From positions 99,201-163,200 of the forward strand of contig VYFX01000001.1 in assembly GCA_009842205.1 (NCBI GenBank): a stretch of 64,000 bases of DNA, given 5' to 3'. Positions within the stretch are counted from its first letter, which is position 1. Each line of letters begins with the position of its first letter. Origin of the DNA: Paracoccaceae bacterium. GTDB taxonomy: Bacteria; Pseudomonadota; Alphaproteobacteria; Rhodobacterales; Rhodobacteraceae. The translations under genes were made by a program, and so were the position numbers. Of this stretch, positions 20,729-32,091 are shown in pieces. The notes below the pieces were generated by a model. The model had not been told where the DNA came from. It ran no database searches and saw only the letters and a list, made by a program, of their open reading frames with translations.

Positions 20729-21673
20729 ATGAAAAGATTTGATACCTTCAAGCTCATTCCAGAGGAATTCGCCAATTCCGCTGTTGCCATAGGTAATTTC
20801 GATGGCATTCACTTGGGACACAAAAAAGTATTTTCTATAACCAGGGAAATTGCCCGAAAAGAAGGTGTCCCCTCAGCAATCCTGACATTTGAACCACACC
20901 CAAGGCAGTATTTTTCCCCTGATAGTCCACCATTTCGTCTAGTTACTTCTGAAACAAGGGCCGATCTGATTGAAGCCTGCGGTTTTGATGCCTTGTTTGA
21001 AATCCAGTTCGATAAGCACCTGTCAAACCTAACCTCTGAGGAATTCATAACACAGGTTCTTCTTGAAGGCCTGAAAGTATCTCACGTCGTTGTTGGAGAG
21101 GACTTTCGATATGGTAAAAAAAGACAGGGGGACACCGAACAACTCGTTCTTATGGGATCATCCCTCGGATTTGAAGTTATTGTCTTGCCCAAACATTCCA
21201 ATTCCTATCTGACATATTCTTCGTCTACCGTAAGAACTGCTCTGAAAGAGGGCAATCTCCAAGTAGCCAGAGATTGTCTTGACAGGTGGCACAGTGTCGA
21301 GGGGGTTGTCAAGAAGGGGCAGAAAAATGGCAGGAGCATTGGATTTCCAACTGCCAACCTGGATTTTGATGGAGTGGTTATACCCAAATTTGGTGTTTAT
21401 GCCGTTTTCGTTGATATTTTGACCGGTAAATACAGGGGAAGTTATCTCGGTGCAGCCTCAATTGGGACCAAACCCACGTTCGGGAATTTCAATCCCAATC
21501 TGGAAACGTATATATATGATTTCAACGGTGATATTTATGGCGAGCATATTTCCGTCTCGCTGGTTCACTACCTGAGACCCGAAATCAAGTTTGATTCGGT
21601 TGAAGACCTTGTCATTCAAATGAAAAGTGACTGTCAAAAATCACGTGAATACCTTGCGGGTGTATCAAGGTAA
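20729..21673 (+). CDS. ribF: Bifunctional riboflavin kinase/FAD synthetase
   Basis: A 314-residue enzyme that makes FMN and then FAD from riboflavin. The N-terminal FAD synthetase (nucleotidylyltransferase) domain shows AIGNFDGIHLGHKKV and ILTFEPHPRQYF. The C-terminal flavokinase domain shows GRSIGFPTANLDF and GAASIGTKPTFG. Length is typical. No FMN riboswitch is visible in the 48-base upstream gap. Confidence 0.97.
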   Translation: MKRFDTFKLIPEEFANSAVAIGNFDGIHLGHKKVFSITREIARKEGVPSAILTFEPHPRQYFSPDSPPFRLVTSETRADLIEACGFDALFEIQFDKHLSNLTSEEFITQVLLEGLKVSHVVVGEDFRYGKKRQGDTEQLVLMGSSLGFEVIVLPKHSNSYLTYSSSTVRTALKEGNLQVARDCLDRWHSVEGVVKKGQKNGRSIGFPTANLDFDGVVIPKFGVYAVFVDILTGKYRGSYLGAASIGTKPTFGNFNPNLETYIYDFNGDIYGEHISVSLVHYLRPEIKFDSVEDLVIQMKSDCQKSREYLAGVSR

Positions 21674-21704
21674 ATTCGGCCAGCATAGTCAACACCCAAT
21701 CAAA

Positions 21705-22223
21705 ATGACTTCCATTATCAATCCAATCTACCATTTGTTCATGGGAATCCTGATGGGGATGTTCTTTCCGAAGGTAAAAAGAAAAAATTACTGGCAACGA
21801 TTTGGTCTCAGGGATTTGACACCGGCCGAATGGGAAGATCTTTGTGATGGTTGTGGGAAATGCTGTTTGTTCAAATTTGATTCGTACGATGAAAGCAATG
21901 TTGAATTCACCAATGTCGCGTGTCGACTACTGGACTGTTCGACTTGCCAATGCAAGCATTACGAAAAGCGCAAAAACATCGTCCATGATTGTGTAAAAAT
22001 TACCCCGGAACTTCTTGAAGAACGGTCATATTGGTTGCCTTCAACTTGTGCCTACAGGCTTTTGCACGAAAACAAACCGCTCCATGACTGGCATCATTTG
22101 ATATCGGGAGATAGAAATACGGTTCATGAACAGGGAATTTCCGTCAGGAATTGGGTAATTTCCGAAACGGAAGTTTCTGAACATGACATTCAAAATCATA
22201 TTATTGAGGTACAGGAAAAATGA
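21705..22223 (+). CDS. YcgN/UPF0260-family cysteine-cluster protein
   Basis: A protein of about 172 residues with the YcgN pattern: CDGCGKCCLFK followed by CRLLDCSTCQCKHY and CVKITP, and the conserved WLPSTCAYRLL. The cysteines suggest a metal or Fe-S cluster; function unknown. An upstream in-frame ATG (21627) would overlap ribF by 47 bases, so I place the start at 21705 (MTSIINPIYH). A later ATG at 21741 is also possible. The last four bases overlap the threonine aldolase start (ATGA), implying coupling. Confidence 0.85.
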   Translation: MTSIINPIYHLFMGILMGMFFPKVKRKNYWQRFGLRDLTPAEWEDLCDGCGKCCLFKFDSYDESNVEFTNVACRLLDCSTCQCKHYEKRKNIVHDCVKITPELLEERSYWLPSTCAYRLLHENKPLHDWHHLISGDRNTVHEQGISVRNWVISETEVSEHDIQNHIIEVQEK

Positions 22224-23281
22224 ATTTTGCATCGGATAATTCGGGCCCTGCTGCTCCCGAAATACTTGAAGCTGTCATATCGGCTAACAAGGGCTATCAG
22301 AATTCTTATGGCGGTGACAGCCTGATGGAAAATGTTGAGAGGCAGTTGAGAGAAATTTTTGAGGCCCCTGACGCCGCCATTTATCTGGTGGCTACTGGAA
22401 CTGCTGCCAATGCCCTTTCCCTAGCATGTCTGTGTCCATCCTGGTCTACAATTTTTTGTCACGAACACTCGCACATCCAAGAAGATGAATGTGGAGCTCC
22501 GGAATTTTTCACAGGTGGTTCCAAACTGACAACTGTTGGGGGCAAGCATGCAAAGATTGATCCCCAGAAATTGGCTGAGGCAATTTCATCAACAGGCATT
22601 ATCGGTGTTCACAATGTACAAAAGGGAGCTTTATCGATTACCAACGCTACCGAACTGGGTGCGGTTTATGATCTGGATGAAATAGCCGAACTTGTCACTC
22701 TGGCCAAGGAATTTGATTTGCCGGTCCATATGGATGGTGCCAGATTTGCTAATGCTCTTGTAAAACTTGGTTGCTCACCTGCAGAACTGTCCTGGAAGGC
22801 TGGTATAGATATATTATCCTTTGGGGGTACTAAGAATGGCTTGCTTGGTGTTGAAGCCGTCATAATATTTGATCCCTCCCTTGCCTGGGAATTCGAACTT
22901 CGTCGAAAAAGGGGAGGACATCTTTTTTCCAAGCACCGTTTTCTTTCTGCCCAAATGAATGCGTACCTGAAAGATGACCTATGGTTGCAATTGGCCCAAA
23001 AGGCAAATTCTGCAGCAGCCAAGCTCTCACGAGAACTTGCCAAACAGGAAAAGGTGACCATCGAACATCCTTCGGATGTAAACATGGTGTTTCCTTCATT
23101 GCCGAGGGAAATTCACAACCTGGCTTACAGCAAAAAAGCAGCCTATTATTTATGGCCGCCAAATCAATCCCTTGAGGGCAATCCCAAGGTATCATTAAAG
23201 GCTAGAATGGTTTGCAACTGGTCTACAACAGATGAAGAGATAGAAACCTTCATCAATCTGGTCAAATCCTGCCAAGTCTGA
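22220..23281 (+). CDS. ltaE: Low-specificity L-threonine aldolase
   Basis: A 353-residue PLP enzyme that cleaves threonine and related 3-hydroxy amino acids to glycine and an aldehyde. The PLP-binding Lys205 lies in LSFGGTKNGLLG. Asp172 and Arg175 in HMDGARFANAL are the expected cofactor and substrate contacts. The N-terminal FASDNSGPA matches the family start. The length is typical of the beta-eliminating lyase / threonine aldolase group. It is translationally coupled to the cysteine-cluster gene through an ATGA overlap. Confidence 0.94.
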   Translation: MNFASDNSGPAAPEILEAVISANKGYQNSYGGDSLMENVERQLREIFEAPDAAIYLVATGTAANALSLACLCPSWSTIFCHEHSHIQEDECGAPEFFTGGSKLTTVGGKHAKIDPQKLAEAISSTGIIGVHNVQKGALSITNATELGAVYDLDEIAELVTLAKEFDLPVHMDGARFANALVKLGCSPAELSWKAGIDILSFGGTKNGLLGVEAVIIFDPSLAWEFELRRKRGGHLFSKHRFLSAQMNAYLKDDLWLQLAQKANSAAAKLSRELAKQEKVTIEHPSDVNMVFPSLPREIHNLAYSKKAAYYLWPPNQSLEGNPKVSLKARMVCNWSTTDEEIETFINLVKSCQV

Positions 23282-23316
23282 CTATTCTCACCTGTACGAT
23301 ATTAGAATGTGATTGC

Positions 23317-23910
23317 TTATTTCGTCAGATACCATTCCAGATAGTCCAAACGATCCTGACCCCAGAACACTTGACCGTCAATTACATATGATGGAGAACC
23401 GAATACATGGTCTTCCTCAGCCCTTAGAGTGTTTTTTTCGAATATCTCCATCGCCTGGATATTGTCGGTTTCAGCAATTTCAGGATCAAATCCTGCGGCT
23501 TTCAAACAATCATGAACAACACTAGGGTCAGATATGTCCCGGTCTTCGGCCCAACATGCCGTCAGGTAATTTCGAACAAGTTGTGCCTTGTCTCCCTGGT
23601 CATTTGGGGCATTGATTATGGTGAAGGATGCCGGTTTTGGATCCGTTGGCCAAAATTTCGGTTTTAAATTGACAGACATCCCCGAATGCTCGGCTATCCT
23701 TTGGATCTCCTGCATGCGATAATTTTGCCTTGATATATGTCTGTCCTTTGGTGGAAGCCCACCGGTTTTGCCAAATAAACCCATAATATCCATTGGCAGA
23801 TATTCAATTGCAACTCCATGGCGGTCAGCGATTCGTTCGAGCCGATCACCGGCAAAATAGGTGAACGGCGAGAGAACGGAAAAATAATATGAAATTGTTT
23901 TCATGGACAA
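23317..23910 (-). CDS. 2-hydroxychromene-2-carboxylate isomerase-like (kappa-GST/DsbA fold) protein
   Basis: A 197-residue thioredoxin-fold protein. The N-terminal SYYFSVLSPFTYF carries the Ser that replaces the DsbA cysteine in the HCCA-isomerase/kappa-GST group. The C-terminal VFGSPSYVIDGQVFWGQDRL is the group's glutathione-contact signature. HCCA isomerases use glutathione in naphthalene-type catabolism, but many homologues in ordinary genomes have no known aromatic substrate, and no other aromatic-degradation gene is nearby. It converges on ltaE. The ~300 bases between its start and prs are AT-rich, and I see no gene in them. Confidence 0.87.
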   Translation of the reverse strand: MSMKTISYYFSVLSPFTYFAGDRLERIADRHGVAIEYLPMDIMGLFGKTGGLPPKDRHISRQNYRMQEIQRIAEHSGMSVNLKPKFWPTDPKPASFTIINAPNDQGDKAQLVRNYLTACWAEDRDISDPSVVHDCLKAAGFDPEIAETDNIQAMEIFEKNTLRAEEDHVFGSPSYVIDGQVFWGQDRLDYLEWYLTK

Positions 23911-24209
23911 ATCCTCTAATGAAGTTGCTTTTGTAAAGGGGAAACTGGCAAATTGAAAACCAGTTCTCGATTAATTTTTATGAAAAAAAAGAATATTCAA
24001 TAAAACAAAGTAACGAGAAAAGTATATAATACCAGTTGTTATTTTAGAGGTTTAATCAGCAGATTCCCGTTTGGAAAAAATACTTGGATATCTTTACTCA
24101 CTTCCCTTCCATTATCTTCACAAAAGCGTATTAATTTTCAGTTACGTAATAAATTATTACTCGGTTTCGTTTACATCAAGAACTATTCTGAATTATGGAA
24201 AATTGGTTG

Positions 24210-25250
24210 ATGTCTCCTTTTGCTAACCTCAAACTCGTATCCGGAAATGCAAATCCGAATCTGGCACAAAATATAGCCCAAAGCATCTCCTCTCAAACCG
24301 GGAGTGAAATAGGTCTTGTCCCGTCAAGAGTAGAAAGATTCAACGATAAGGAAGTTTATGTTGAACTTTATGAGAATGTTCGTGGTGAAGACTTGTTTAT
24401 CCTTCAATCGACTTCCAAACCGGCCAATGACCATCTAATGGAATTGCTCATAATTTCGGATACACTCAGGAGGTCATCTGCCACAAGAGTTACCGCAGTT
24501 ATCCCCTATTTTGGCTATGCCCGTCAGGACCGAAGAACCAAGGCACGAACCCCCATTTCAGCCAAACTGGTAGCCAACCTGATTGCCCAGGCAGGGTGTT
24601 CGCGTGTTCTGACCATGGACCTTCATTCAGCCCAGATACAGGGATTTTTTGATATTCCTGTAGATAATCTCTATGCCTCCCCGATTTTTGAAATAGATTT
24701 GAGAAGATTGTTTCAAAGCAATATGAATGATTTGGTTGTGGTGTCTCCAGATATTGGAGGTGTCGCCAGAGCACGGGAACTTGCCAAGAGATTGGGGGTT
24801 GATCTTGCCGTCATTGACAAACGTCGGGCAAAACCCGGTGAGGTTGCCGAGATGAGTGTTATTGGGACTGTCAAGGGTCGAAAATGCATCTTGGTTGACG
24901 ATATTTGTGACACTGCAGGAACACTTTGCAAGGGAGCCGACTTGCTTATTGAAGAGGGAGCCACTGAGGTACATGCTTACATTACCCACGGTGTTCTTTC
25001 AAATTCGGCACATAAAAGAATTGAGGAATCTGCACTTAACTCGCTTGTTATTACCGATACAATTGAAATTGATACCGATCAACGGGAATCACCTAAGATA
25101 AGGGTGTTGAGTACTGCGCCCCTATTTGCCAGAGCCATATTGAGCATTGCAAGTGGTACATCGGTTTCCAGCCTTTTCCAAGCCAAGAATATCGAATGGC
25201 TTTACGGGAATAGTGATCTTCCCTTGTTCAGTAGTACAAACACCAAATAG
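24210..25250 (+). CDS. prs: Ribose-phosphate pyrophosphokinase
   Basis: Makes PRPP from ribose 5-phosphate and ATP for purine, pyrimidine, His and Trp synthesis. The catalytic flexible-loop and ATP site text YFGYARQDRRTKARTPISAK is intact, as is the PRPP-binding loop CILVDDICDTAGTLCKGA. The start at 24210 gives MSPFANLKLVSGN, close to the family's usual beginning; an ATG 15 bases upstream is the alternative, and neither has a strong ribosome site. The ~346-residue protein is about 30 longer than usual, with an extra tail after SVSSLF. It converges on atpC. Confidence 0.95.
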   Translation: MSPFANLKLVSGNANPNLAQNIAQSISSQTGSEIGLVPSRVERFNDKEVYVELYENVRGEDLFILQSTSKPANDHLMELLIISDTLRRSSATRVTAVIPYFGYARQDRRTKARTPISAKLVANLIAQAGCSRVLTMDLHSAQIQGFFDIPVDNLYASPIFEIDLRRLFQSNMNDLVVVSPDIGGVARARELAKRLGVDLAVIDKRRAKPGEVAEMSVIGTVKGRKCILVDDICDTAGTLCKGADLLIEEGATEVHAYITHGVLSNSAHKRIEESALNSLVITDTIEIDTDQRESPKIRVLSTAPLFARAILSIASGTSVSSLFQAKNIEWLYGNSDLPLFSSTNTK

Positions 25251-25287
25251 AAGGCTTCCATTTTTGGTATCAGGCAGGAATATTGCC

Positions 25288-25683
25288 CTAATGGGAAATC
25301 TGGGACCTCAGGGAAATGGCATCTCCCAATCTCTTCTCAGCCTTGTCCTTTTCCTGCATTTCCTTGGTACTGGCTGTCTCTTCCAATCGGCTTACAAGGT
25401 CGTCCAATACAGGGGTTGTAAACTCTTCTTCAGGGAAAACTTCATCAGCCAATACGGTCACGCTGTCGGCAGTAATTTCGACAAATCCCCCTGCAACAAC
25501 ATACCTGGTTTCATCACCACCAACCCTGGCTTTGACAAACCCGGGACGTAAACTGGTCAGCATGGGAAGATGACCATCCATGGCTGTCATGTCACCTTCC
25601 ACACCGGGTAAATCCACCGCATCAACCTCAATCGAGGCTACGCTTTTTTCGGGAGAAACCAAATCAAAATGCATGATCAACAA
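25288..25683 (-). CDS. atpC: F1Fo ATP synthase epsilon subunit
   Basis: A 131-residue central-stalk subunit of F1 that couples rotation to catalysis and can inhibit hydrolysis. The beta-sandwich text DLVSPEKSV and GDMTAMDGHLPMLTSLRPG, then VVAGGFVEITADSVTVLADE, is typical. The C-terminal helical part is short, as in alphaproteobacteria. Last gene of atpHAGDC; 8 bases after atpD. Confidence 0.97.
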   Translation of the reverse strand: MLIMHFDLVSPEKSVASIEVDAVDLPGVEGDMTAMDGHLPMLTSLRPGFVKARVGGDETRYVVAGGFVEITADSVTVLADEVFPEEEFTTPVLDDLVSRLEETASTKEMQEKDKAEKRLGDAISLRSQISH

Positions 25684-25691
25684 TATCCCAT

Positions 25692-28026
<2,335 letters not shown>

Positions 28027-28050
28027 GACGATTAATACCTAGTTTCGTTC

Positions 28051-29589
28051 TCAGGAAAAATTGGCTGAGTAGGATCCAATGGCCTCTTTGATCTTGTCTT
28101 CCAACTCACCCTCAACCTTGCGGTCATTGGCGGTTATGTCCTCAAGGAGGTCCTTGCAATTGGCCCTAATGTGATTAATCAAACCCCGTTCAAATCGAAC
28201 CACATCACCAATGTCGATATTATCAAGGAATCCCCCTGTCCCAGAGTAAATCACGCAGACAATTTCGGCATTGGTCAGAGGTGAATACTGAGCTTGTTTC
28301 ATTAACTCTGTCAGTCTTGCTCCCCTGTTCAACAACCTTTGGGTGGCGGCATCCAAATCCGACCCGAATTGGGCAAAAGCAGCCATTTCACGATACTGGG
28401 CAAGTTCCAACTTGACCGTACCCGCAACAGATTTCATTGCCTTGGTCTGTGCTGCCGAACCAACCCTGGAAACACTCAAACCGGTATTAACCGCAGGTCT
28501 GATACCTTGATAAAACAATTCTGTTTCAAGAAAGATCTGTCCATCAGTAATTGAAATCACATTGGTTGGAATGTAGGCTGACAGGTCACCGGCCTGGGTT
28601 TCAATAATCGGCAAAGCGGTCAATGATCCAGCCTTGAAATCCGGATTCAACTTGGCTGCCCGTTCCAAAAGCCTTGAGTGGAGATAAAAGACATCACCCG
28701 GATAAGCTTCCCTTCCTGGAGGTCTCCTCAGGAGAAGCGACATTTGTCGGTAGGCGACAGCCTGTTTGGAAAGATCATCATAGATAATCAGAGCATGCTT
28801 TCCATTGTCCCTGAAGTATTCGGCCATGGCCGTAGCTGAATACGGGGCGAGAAACTGCATTGGAGCCGGGTCAGAAGCCGTTGCTGCCACGATGATTGAA
28901 TACCGCAGGGCATCATTTTCCTCGAGTTTCTTCACCAGTTGGGCTACGGTTGACCTTTTTTGTCCCACGGCCACATAAATGCAGTACAGTTTTTTGGACT
29001 CATCATCACCCGCGGCATCGTTGTATGATTTCTGATTTAGAATGGTATCAAGAACCAATGCCGTTTTACCTGTCTGGCGGTCGCCAATGATCAATTCCCG
29101 TTGACCTCGACCAATTGGAATCATGGCATCCACCGACTTCAATCCGGTTGCCATGGGTTCATGGACAGACCTTCTCGGAATAATGCCCGGGGCCTTTACA
29201 TCTGCCACTGATCGCATGCTGGTTTCAATCGGACCCCTGTTGTCAATAGGATTGCCCAGAGCATCCACAACCCTGCCCAAGAGTTCTTCACCTACCGGTA
29301 CATCAACAATGGCTTCCGTTCTTTTTACGAGATCACCCTCCTTGATGTCGCGGTCATCACCAAAAATGACGATACCGACGTTGTCGACCTCAAGATTAAG
29401 TGCCATCCCCCTGATTCCTCCAGGAAATTCAACCATTTCACCAGCCTGAATATTATCAAGCCCGAAAACCCTGGCGATACCATCACCAACACTTAAAACC
29501 CGGCCAACCTCTGCTACTTCGGCTTCCTGGCCAAAATTCTTGATCTGGTCCTTCAGAATTGCTGAAATTTCAGCAGCTTGGATACTCAT
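28051..29589 (-). CDS. atpA: F1Fo ATP synthase alpha subunit
   Basis: A 512-residue non-catalytic nucleotide-binding subunit of F1. The start [16 protein letters not shown], the P-loop [12 protein letters not shown] and the [19 protein letters not shown] region are typical. It starts on the base just before the atpH stop codon region (29589/29590), so the two genes abut without a gap and are probably coupled. Confidence 0.99.
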   Translation of the reverse strand: MSIQAAEISAILKDQIKNFGQEAEVAEVGRVLSVGDGIARVFGLDNIQAGEMVEFPGGIRGMALNLEVDNVGIVIFGDDRDIKEGDLVKRTEAIVDVPVGEELLGRVVDALGNPIDNRGPIETSMRSVADVKAPGIIPRRSVHEPMATGLKSVDAMIPIGRGQRELIIGDRQTGKTALVLDTILNQKSYNDAAGDDESKKLYCIYVAVGQKRSTVAQLVKKLEENDALRYSIIVAATASDPAPMQFLAPYSATAMAEYFRDNGKHALIIYDDLSKQAVAYRQMSLLLRRPPGREAYPGDVFYLHSRLLERAAKLNPDFKAGSLTALPIIETQAGDLSAYIPTNVISITDGQIFLETELFYQGIRPAVNTGLSVSRVGSAAQTKAMKSVAGTVKLELAQYREMAAFAQFGSDLDAATQRLLNRGARLTELMKQAQYSPLTNAEIVCVIYSGTGGFLDNIDIGDVVRFERGLINHIRANCKDLLEDITANDRKVEGELEDKIKEAIGSYSANFS

Positions 29590-30150
29590 TTACTCAACCT
29601 CTTGCATTGCATATTTCATGTTCATGAGTTTTGATTTTATTGAACTGTCAATCATTCGGGATCCCAATCGGACAACCATGCCACCTATCAAACTGGGATC
29701 AAATTTTACTTCCAGTTTTATATCCTTGCCGGCTTTCTGCTTTAGCGCTTCAGTAATCCGCCCGAGTTCATCATCAGACAGTTCGTGTGCTGAAAGGATC
29801 TCGGCTGGAACAATACCCTTGTGCTCCGAAATCATTTTTTCCAATTGTTCCAGGATTAGCGGTAGGGCAAACAGCCTTCTCTTGGTTGCCAAAAGTGCAA
29901 GGGTATTCGTGAATAGATTACTCAGCCCCATGCGGGTGGCTATTTCAACAATTCCCCTTCTGGCGTCATCCCTTGTATATATGGGCGAGGCAATGAGAAC
30001 CCTTAAATCTTCGCTTTCCTTGATCACTTGCTGTAAGGCGGCAATTTCCCCTTCCAATTCCTCCAACATGTCTTCTTCAAGCATCAGCTCGAATAAAGCC
30101 GTTGAATAGCGTGAGGATATTCCTGCTGAAATTGACAAGTTTTCTGCCAC
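29590..30150 (-). CDS. atpH: F1Fo ATP synthase delta subunit
   Basis: A 186-residue stator subunit joining F1 to the peripheral stalk. YSTALFELMLEEDMLEELE near the N-terminus and FDPSLIGGMVVRLGSRMIDS near the C-terminus match the OSCP/delta family. It is first in atpHAGDC. The Fo genes are absent here, as usual in alphaproteobacteria where they form a separate operon. The 240 bases upstream, between this gene and the methyltransferase gene, should hold the operon promoter; no convincing match stood out. Confidence 0.96.
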   Translation of the reverse strand: MAENLSISAGISSRYSTALFELMLEEDMLEELEGEIAALQQVIKESEDLRVLIASPIYTRDDARRGIVEIATRMGLSNLFTNTLALLATKRRLFALPLILEQLEKMISEHKGIVPAEILSAHELSDDELGRITEALKQKAGKDIKLEVKFDPSLIGGMVVRLGSRMIDSSIKSKLMNMKYAMQEVE

Positions 30151-30390
30151 TTAATTCCCTTAAATTCCAACTACACGTCTAATAAGAAACCTGTTGTATT
30201 TATTTGCCAAGACCAAGGGCAACTGCATAAAATTGCACATAGTATCCCGTTCAACTTAATCCTAATTAGGTAAGTTTGATGGAGGTTGCAATTGTTAAGA
30301 AAGAATTTTGTTAGACTCATACTGTCGGGACCAAAATAATTTTTTTGTAGATTCAAATCACATTTCCATTTTGATTCGGTGGCCACCGGT

Positions 30391-31155
30391 TCAGGACTGT
30401 TCCATACCTGTAACTGGTTTGGGGGTGGGGTTTTTCGCTCCCTTCAACAATTCGAGTCCGCTCTTGACCGTTTCACCAATACCATGTTGACGAGTTAGAA
30501 AAATTCTTTTCCTTGCTACAATCAAATGTATGCCACCGACGACTTTTTGATGCAGTTTCTTGCCTGTTTTCTCGATGGTCTTGGCCATTATCCTCAATGA
30601 ACCGTCATTGCTTGGCGGTACCATCAAAGCCATCGAATGATGTTCGAGCTGCAATTTGTGTCGGGACAATATCTTTTCCAATTGACCGTAGGAATAACTT
30701 CTTCCCCACCCATAAGGTGTTGAGGAGTTCATGGACCATACTCCTGACTTGTTGGGAACAATGATAAGCATGAGACCCTCGGGGACTAGAACCCGCCAAC
30801 ATTCAGAAAGCATGGCTGATTCATTCTCACAGAATTCCAATCCGTGAAGCAAGATGGCTCGTTCGATACTTGCCGTCGGCAAAGGCCAGTTGGATTCGAG
30901 TGTATGTACGGACATATTGGGTTTTCCGGCAGGCCATTTCTGGCATTCCAACGATTCGGGCATCAAATTGATTATCCTGGAGTCTTTCCCGAGAAATTGT
31001 CCCAATAGCGGCAATGCAAAGCCATACCCCAACACACTGCCACTGACTTTATCCGGCCAAATCTCATTCGTTTCGGCAATCAGGGTTTCATTGACGAATG
31101 ATCCCAACTCAGTATGGAAATAAAAATGATTAAAATGGGTTACATCAGGTCGCAT
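30391..31155 (-). CDS. Class I SAM-dependent methyltransferase-like protein
   Basis: A 254-residue methyltransferase-fold protein. The region VLGYGFALPLL stands where the SAM-binding glycine motif is expected and is degenerate (one Gly fewer than usual). The motif around AILLHGLEFCENE, then ECWRVLVPEGLMLIIVPN, is typical of methyltransferase_11. The conserved SMNSSTPYGWGRSYSYGQL follows. This type is commonly found divergent from gloB in alphaproteobacteria, exactly as here with 64 bases between the starts. Substrate unknown. Confidence 0.78.
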   Translation of the reverse strand: MRPDVTHFNHFYFHTELGSFVNETLIAETNEIWPDKVSGSVLGYGFALPLLGQFLGKDSRIINLMPESLECQKWPAGKPNMSVHTLESNWPLPTASIERAILLHGLEFCENESAMLSECWRVLVPEGLMLIIVPNKSGVWSMNSSTPYGWGRSYSYGQLEKILSRHKLQLEHHSMALMVPPSNDGSLRIMAKTIEKTGKKLHQKVVGGIHLIVARKRIFLTRQHGIGETVKSGLELLKGAKNPTPKPVTGMEQS

Positions 31156-31219
31156 GGTAATTACTTGTTGTTTTTAATTCGTTATTTCAATTTACAATCA
31201 ACCCTGTTAGGAATCAATC

Positions 31220-31981
31220 ATGACTATTAGCATAAAAACGATCCCGTGTTTGTCGGATAATTACGCCTACTTGATTCATAATGAAAGAATCGGTGAAACT
31301 GCTCTGGTTGATGCCCCTGAGGCTGATCCAATCATTGCTGAAATTGATTCATCGGGATGGAATCTTGATTATATTCTATTGACCCATCACCATTTTGATC
31401 ATGTTGATGGTGTTGAAAAGCTTCGTCAGATTTATGGTTCCAAGATAATTGGAAACAAAAACGACAGCAAACGGTTACCCAACCTGGATATTGAGGTAAC
31501 TGAAGAAAGCAAACTGGTGATTTGTGGTCAGGAAGTGTCGGTTCTTGATGTACCGGGTCATACCATAGGGCACATTGCCTTTGTTTTTCCCGGAGCGGCA
31601 TTTACGGCTGATTCTCTTATGGCTCTCGGTTGTGGCAGGGTTTTCGAAGGTACCTTTCCCATGATGTGGAATAGTTTGCAGAAAATAGCGACCCTACCCA
31701 GGGATACGATGATTTATTCAGGCCATGAATATACCTTGTCCAACGGTGCTTTTGCCTTGACCTTGGAAACGGGTAATCCTGAGTTGATCGCACGAGTGGA
31801 AAGGGAGAAGGAACAAAGAAACAAGGGCTTACCCACGGTCCCTTCCAAACTTGATCTGGAATTGCGTACCAATCCCTTCATGAGAGCTGGCTCGCCTGAA
31901 ATGAAAACAATCATCGGCAGTCCCGACATGAGTGACGAGGAGTGCTTTGCCGAAATCAGAAAAAGGAAGGATCAATTTTAA
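31220..31981 (+). CDS. gloB: Hydroxyacylglutathione hydrolase (glyoxalase II)
   Basis: A 253-residue metallo-beta-lactamase-fold enzyme that hydrolyses S-lactoylglutathione to lactate and glutathione, completing methylglyoxal detoxification. The binuclear metal motif is LLTHHHFDHVDGV. Further ligands lie in VPGHTIGHIAF and FTADSL, and in SGHEYTLSN. The C-terminal glutathione-binding domain has the family's RTNPFMR. Length is normal. gloA is not in the window. Confidence 0.97.
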   Translation: MTISIKTIPCLSDNYAYLIHNERIGETALVDAPEADPIIAEIDSSGWNLDYILLTHHHFDHVDGVEKLRQIYGSKIIGNKNDSKRLPNLDIEVTEESKLVICGQEVSVLDVPGHTIGHIAFVFPGAAFTADSLMALGCGRVFEGTFPMMWNSLQKIATLPRDTMIYSGHEYTLSNGAFALTLETGNPELIARVEREKEQRNKGLPTVPSKLDLELRTNPFMRAGSPEMKTIIGSPDMSDEECFAEIRKRKDQF

Positions 31982-32091
31982 TTTTTTTCGATTGAAATTT
32001 ATTTTATATGAAATTTATGTTCCTGATATTATTTTGTAACGAGCATTAATTGTAATCAAAACAATAAACTAAATTTTAGGAGACCTTATAA

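Noticed and set aside
23911..24194. Possible small gene in the AT-rich gap before prs
   Set aside because: Frames are short, without ribosome sites or protein-like composition.
30171..30386. A 71-codon frame upstream of atpH
   Set aside because: No ribosome site or recognisable features; the stretch more likely holds the atp promoter.
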